Of a stretch of DNA of 64,000 nt, positions 61,724-64,000 are shown piece by piece. Both the position numbers and the translations under genes were made by a program. The stretch is from JAMZMI01 sp049115715 (GTDB lineage Bacteria > Bacteroidota > Bacteroidia > Cytophagales > Cyclobacteriaceae), in assembly GCA_049115715.1 (NCBI GenBank), contig JAGDZQ010000009.1:13358-77357 (forward strand). Reading direction: 5' to 3'. The notes below the pieces were generated by a model. It did not search any database. It was given only the letters and a program-made list of their open reading frames with translations, and was not told the DNA's origin. The stretch's first letter is position 1. Every line of letters starts with the position of its first letter.

Positions 61724-62857
61724 GTGAGCATAAACAGAAAATTACAGGCTTATTTACAAGAGCGATTGAACAGAAAAAAGGTTTTGATCATTCTTGGCCC
61801 AAGACAAACAGGCAAAACAACTTTGCTCAAAAATCTACAAAACAACTTTGACGGAATATCTGAATATCTCAATTGCGACGACCCTGAAGTTGCAGAACAA
61901 TTGCTTAATCTATCGTCAAGGAGAGCTTCTCAATTAATAGGTAAAAATCAAATGTTATTAATCGATGAGGGGCAAAGAGTAAAAAACATTGGATTATCGT
62001 TGAAAATCCTCCACGACAGTTTCCCTGACATTAAGATAGTAGTGACCGGCTCAAGTAGTTTTGAATTGGCTAATGAGATAAATGAGCCTTTAACAGGTAG
62101 AAAATTTGAACACTATATGTACCCCATATCGGTGGGAGAATATATCGATCACTATGAGTTGTTGGATTTCAAAGCTAATCTGGAAAACAGAATCAGGTTC
62201 GGAATGTATCCCGAGGTAATCACCAATCGAGGAGAAGAAAAGGAATTATTGAGAAATCTAGCATCCAGCTACTTATACAAAGACCTTCTAAGCCTAAGTA
62301 GCCTAAGAAAGCCTGCTCTATTGGAAAAGTTACTTCAAGCGCTCGCTTTTCAAATTGGAAGTGAAGCGTCTTATACCGAGCTGGGAAGAATGCTACAGGT
62401 AGATAATAAAACAGTTGAATCTTATATTCAACTTCTGGAGCAAGCATTTATCGTTTTTCGCCTCAATCCACTAAGTAGAAACCTGAGAAATGAGATTAAT
62501 AAATCACGCAAAATCTACTTTTACGACACTGGAATTAGAAATGCCGTTATATCAAATTTCCAGCCATTGGAATTGAGAAACGATACTGGAGCTTTGTGGG
62601 AAAACTTCTTTATTGCTGAACGAATGAAAGCAAATGCATATGCTTTGCACAATCCAAATTATTACTTCTGGAGAACCCATTTGCAGCAAGAAATTGATTT
62701 TATAGAAGAGACTGACGGAGTACAGAATGCATATGAAATCAAATGGAATAACAAACGAAAAACTCTATTCTCAAAATCCTACCTTAACGCATACCCTAAT
62801 CATGAAACCCATGAAATTAATCCGGCTAACTTTTTAGAATTCGTAATCAAAGATTGA
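61724..62857 (+). CDS. AAA ATPase / DUF4143 protein
   Basis: A 377-aa P-loop protein: Walker A LGPRQTGKTTLLKNL near residue 25, Walker B MLLIDEGQRV, VVTGSSSFELANE (sensor region), then DUF4143 C-terminal fold with YPISVGEYIDHYELLDF and FFIAERMKANAYALHNPNYYFWRTHLQQEIDFIEE, including the restriction-endonuclease-like EIDF. GTG start. Such genes are widespread, patchily distributed and of unknown role. Neighbours are unrelated housekeeping genes, and the repeats in front are unique to it, so it may be an acquired gene. Confidence 0.88.
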   Translation: MSINRKLQAYLQERLNRKKVLIILGPRQTGKTTLLKNLQNNFDGISEYLNCDDPEVAEQLLNLSSRRASQLIGKNQMLLIDEGQRVKNIGLSLKILHDSFPDIKIVVTGSSSFELANEINEPLTGRKFEHYMYPISVGEYIDHYELLDFKANLENRIRFGMYPEVITNRGEEKELLRNLASSYLYKDLLSLSSLRKPALLEKLLQALAFQIGSEASYTELGRMLQVDNKTVESYIQLLEQAFIVFRLNPLSRNLRNEINKSRKIYFYDTGIRNAVISNFQPLELRNDTGALWENFFIAERMKANAYALHNPNYYFWRTHLQQEIDFIEETDGVQNAYEIKWNNKRKTLFSKSYLNAYPNHETHEINPANFLEFVIKD

Positions 62858-62946
62858 GAGCTTCGGCTCCAGCAAAATCAATAGTCCAGCAAATCTGAGA
62901 CGAACACTATTTTCAATTAAGCAATCATCTTTCACCTTCCAAATCT

Positions 62947-62954
62947 TAAGTTTG
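62947..62954 (+). promoter_or_regulatory. Exact -7 box TAAGTTTG upstream of fmt
   Basis: Matches TAnnTTTG and lies nine bases before the fmt ATG, so the message leader would be only about five bases. Confidence 0.4.
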
Positions 62955-62963
62955 TACTCAGAT

Positions 62964-63890
62964 ATGAGCGAAAACAATTTAAGAATCATTTTCATGGGTA
63001 CTCCTGAATTTGCTGTTGCGAGTTTGCAAAGGCTAGTTGAGGAGAAGATGAACATTGTAGCAGTAATCACAGCACCTGACAAACCCAAAGGACGAGGCAA
63101 GCAGCTCGGCACTAGCCCCGTGAAAGACTATGCCGTATCGCAAAACATTCCACTGTTACAACCTACCAACCTAAAAGACCCAGAATTCATTGAAGAGCTC
63201 AAAAGTTACGAAGCTGACCTTCAAATAGTCGTTGCTTTCAGGATGTTGCCTGAGGTTGTTTGGAATATGCCTCCACACGGATCTTTTAACCTACATGGAT
63301 CGCTGCTCCCTGATTATCGAGGAGCAGCTCCTATCAATTGGGCTATCATCAATGGCGAAAAAGAGACAGGAGTAACTACATTCAAATTACAACACGAAAT
63401 AGACACTGGAAATATTCTCTTTCAGGAAAAAGAACCCATTCGACCGGACGATAACATAGGAACCGTTTATGAGCGTCTAATGCAACGCGGCTCTAACCTG
63501 ATAGTAAAATCGGTAAAAGCCATTCAAGAAGGGAATTACAAACTACAGCCTCAAATATTAAAAGGAGATACAAAGCATGCTCCGAAAATCTTTCGAGAAG
63601 ACTGCAAGATTGACTGGAACCAATCGTCTGAAAAAATCAGAAATTTCATCAGAGGACTTAGTCCTTATCCTGCCGCATGGACAACTTTGGATGGACTCAC
63701 GTTCAAAATCTACCAAACTAACTTATCAACAGAATCCTATTCGGAAAGCCCTGGCACGTTTAAATCCGATGGAAAAAAATATCTAGACATTGTCACTGTA
63801 GATGGAGCTCTAAGACTCGAAAACGTCCAACTACAAGGAAAAAAGAGGATGAATACCGAAGATTTTTTAAGAGGGTATCAATTAAAATGA
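62964..63890 (+). CDS. fmt: Methionyl-tRNA formyltransferase
   Basis: Formylates Met-tRNA for initiation, using 10-formyl-THF. The 308-aa protein starts MSENNLRIIFMGTPEFAVASL; an in-frame TTG four codons earlier is unlikely. Catalytic motif SLLPDYRGAAPINWAIINGEKETG (Asn, His and Asp region; NLHGSLLP), KGRGKQLGTSPVKDYA loop, and the C-terminal OB-fold domain (LSPYPAAWTTLDGLTFKIYQT). Complete gene, and the last one in the window. Confidence 0.96.
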   Translation: MSENNLRIIFMGTPEFAVASLQRLVEEKMNIVAVITAPDKPKGRGKQLGTSPVKDYAVSQNIPLLQPTNLKDPEFIEELKSYEADLQIVVAFRMLPEVVWNMPPHGSFNLHGSLLPDYRGAAPINWAIINGEKETGVTTFKLQHEIDTGNILFQEKEPIRPDDNIGTVYERLMQRGSNLIVKSVKAIQEGNYKLQPQILKGDTKHAPKIFREDCKIDWNQSSEKIRNFIRGLSPYPAAWTTLDGLTFKIYQTNLSTESYSESPGTFKSDGKKYLDIVTVDGALRLENVQLQGKKRMNTEDFLRGYQLK

Positions 63891-63915
63891 TAGCTTAACC
63901 TCACTTATGCCCTAC

Positions 63916-63967
63916 TAAATTCTCCGATATTTTAACAAGTACACATAGTAAAATATCGGAGAATTTA
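63916..63967. repeat. Perfect 19-bp inverted repeat after fmt
   Basis: TAAATTCTCCGATATTTTA (63916-63934) and its exact reverse complement (63949-63967) are separated by 14 bases. There is no T-run after either arm, so it is not a normal intrinsic terminator, although a very stable RNA hairpin would form. Could be a terminal-inverted-repeat relic or a protein-binding site. Confidence 0.85.
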
Positions 63968-64000
63968 CCACCACCATATAACCTGAACCCGATTAATATG

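Overview
The window is about 64 kb of moderately AT-rich chromosome from a member of the Bacteroidota, most likely a Cytophagales-type marine or environmental aerobe. I saw no phage genes, transposase, CRISPR array, rRNA or tRNA. The assignment rests on a CotH protein with a type IX secretion (T9SS) C-terminal sorting domain, a bifunctional HisB, a long (629 aa) PurF, a sulfite reductase with an extra C-terminal HEPN domain, menaquinone synthesis (MenA), methylmalonyl-CoA epimerase, promoter elements of the Bacteroidota TAnnTTTG type, and many secreted or lipidated proteins of unknown function. The genus is inference.

Layout. 0-6 kb: the 5' end of thiL, methylmalonyl-CoA epimerase, an A-type Fe-S carrier, a MORN-type lipoprotein, a transglutaminase-like/TPR protein and the CotH protein. 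5.8-10.8 kb: a sulfur-assimilation operon on the minus strand (metZ, sulfite reductase-HEPN, cobA, siroheme synthase) headed by a clear SAM-I riboswitch and a recognisable promoter. 11-22 kb: a secreted HExxH protein, then nuoHIJKLMN followed three bases later by purF. 22-27 kb: a secreted protein, a DUF2975 membrane protein with its small HTH regulator behind two near-identical palindromes, cystathionine beta-synthase, an aldo/keto reductase and a LOG-family hydrolase. 27-37 kb: a hybrid sensor kinase, a UvrD/PcrA helicase, a double cyclic-nucleotide-binding domain fused to a PlsC-like acyltransferase, an overlapping SGNH hydrolase, and a FAN1-like nuclease. 37.4-38.3 kb is a gene-poor stretch with palindromic or repeat-like elements.

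38-46 kb: a glycosyltransferase, a FAD oxidoreductase, NhaC, a 3'-5' exonuclease, YigZ and several small secreted proteins. 46-51 kb: hisG-hisD-hisC-hisB preceded by a 14-codon leader ORF with five His codons (MNWKATQHEHHHCH), a strong sign of histidine-dependent control. 51-58 kb: universal stress protein, menA, a lipoprotein, argS and two amidino-hydrolase family genes in one overlapping operon, divergent from arginine decarboxylase speA. 58-64 kb: a dolichol-phosphate-mannose-synthase-like glycosyltransferase, a LolC/E-type permease, a NamZ-like lipoprotein, a 32-bp tandem repeat, an AAA ATPase/DUF4143 protein, fmt, and a perfect 19-bp inverted repeat at the right edge.

How the genes work together. 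The SAM riboswitch places sulfite reduction, its siroheme cofactor pathway and sulfhydrylation of homoserine under one S-adenosylmethionine sensor. The his leader suggests ribosome-based sensing of histidyl-tRNA. Arginine is handled by ArgRS, two arginine-deiminase-fold enzymes and SpeA around one divergent promoter region. The most unusual items are the His leader, the HEPN fusion on sulfite reductase, the Lys/Pro-rich tail of NuoI, the cNMP-acyltransferase/SGNH pair, and a recurring TAnnTTTG element ending four bases before start codons, which may mean leaderless mRNAs.
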